Source: Micrococcales bacterium
GTDB lineage: Bacteria > Actinomycetota > Actinomycetes > Actinomycetales > Dermatophilaceae
DNA: 6,238 nt
NCBI GenBank assembly: GCA_003157445.1
Contig: PMJN01000128.1
Coordinates: 1-6,238 of the forward strand
Reading direction: 5' to 3'
Shown here: piece after piece, positions 6,116 through 6,238 of the stretch
Layout: the number at the start of each line of letters is the position of its first letter
Position numbering within the stretch: the first letter of the stretch is position 1
Position numbers and translations under genes: made by a program
Notes under the pieces: generated by a model
What the model saw: only the letters and a program-made list of their open reading frames with translations
Databases searched by the model: none
What the model was told of the DNA's origin: nothing

Positions 6116-6238
6116 AGGTGGTTTCGCGGTGTTCGTGCCTGCAGCTGCAGACCCAGCAGGGCTGCCTGACGTCCGGGCGAGGTCAGCATCCACGTCAGGT
6201 TCTGCCCGTCATGGTCCTGCTCAATCCAGCCGAAGACA
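6112..6238 (-). CDS. hypothetical protein, C-terminal 41 residues only
   Basis: The minus frame enters from the right window edge and stops at TGA 6114-6112. It reads VFGWIEQDHDGQNLTWMLTS, then PGRQAALLGLQLQAR and TPRNHL. The aromatic/acidic composition, the G/C-rich third positions and a terminator-like stem at the stop codon support real coding. The family is not recognised from this short tail. The start and most of the gene lie outside the window. Confidence 0.6.
   Translation of the reverse strand, partial: VFGWIEQDHDGQNLTWMLTSPGRQAALLGLQLQARTPRNHL

Noticed and set aside
1..6238. CRISPR array, tRNA, rRNA, transposase, phage gene or replication origin
   Set aside because: No regularly spaced repeats, RNA-gene landmarks, transposase motifs or origin-like boxes were seen on either strand by eye.

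Overview
The window looks like chromosomal DNA from a high-GC Actinomycetota species. The signs are strong G/C third-position bias in the coding regions, a SAM-IV-type riboswitch in front of metY (a class known mainly from actinomycetes), a YtrA-type GntR regulator beside a 12-TM MMPL exporter, and remnants of two families common in actinobacteria. Several broken genes side by side suggest local gene decay; a propionibacterium-like host is possible, but this is a guess.

Left part (1-1067): the first 251 residues of O-acetylhomoserine sulfhydrylase (metY) run off the left edge on the minus strand. Its leader holds a SAM-IV-like riboswitch with a candidate promoter placing the transcript start at the first base of P1. 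Methionine/homocysteine synthesis is therefore probably shut off by S-adenosylmethionine.

Middle (1068-3707): a short GntR/YtrA-type regulator (plus) and an intact MMPL/RND-like exporter (minus) converge tail to tail, with stop codons overlapping in a shared CTAG. Both have short inverted repeats over their putative promoters and share ACACACT, so the regulator may control itself and the exporter. This is inference.

Right part (3780-6238): a gene graveyard. A class V aminotransferase/SufS-like gene is broken by a stop and at least three frameshifts, and is joined to an unrelated-looking C-terminal tail that ends in a hairpin. An intact SRPBCC/AHSA1-like gene with a strong Shine-Dalgarno follows, then a small minus-strand reading frame of coding character, then the internal membrane part of an actinobacterial copper-oxidase/nitrite-reductase-type protein with two frameshifts and an in-frame stop. 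The right edge carries the last 41 residues of an unrecognised minus-strand gene whose stop codon lies in a perfect 12-bp stem.

I found no CRISPR array, tRNA, rRNA, transposase or phage gene, and no convincing undescribed system. The most useful points are the riboswitch, the regulator/exporter pair and the correct reading of the pseudogenes, parts of which could be misannotated as intact hypothetical proteins.
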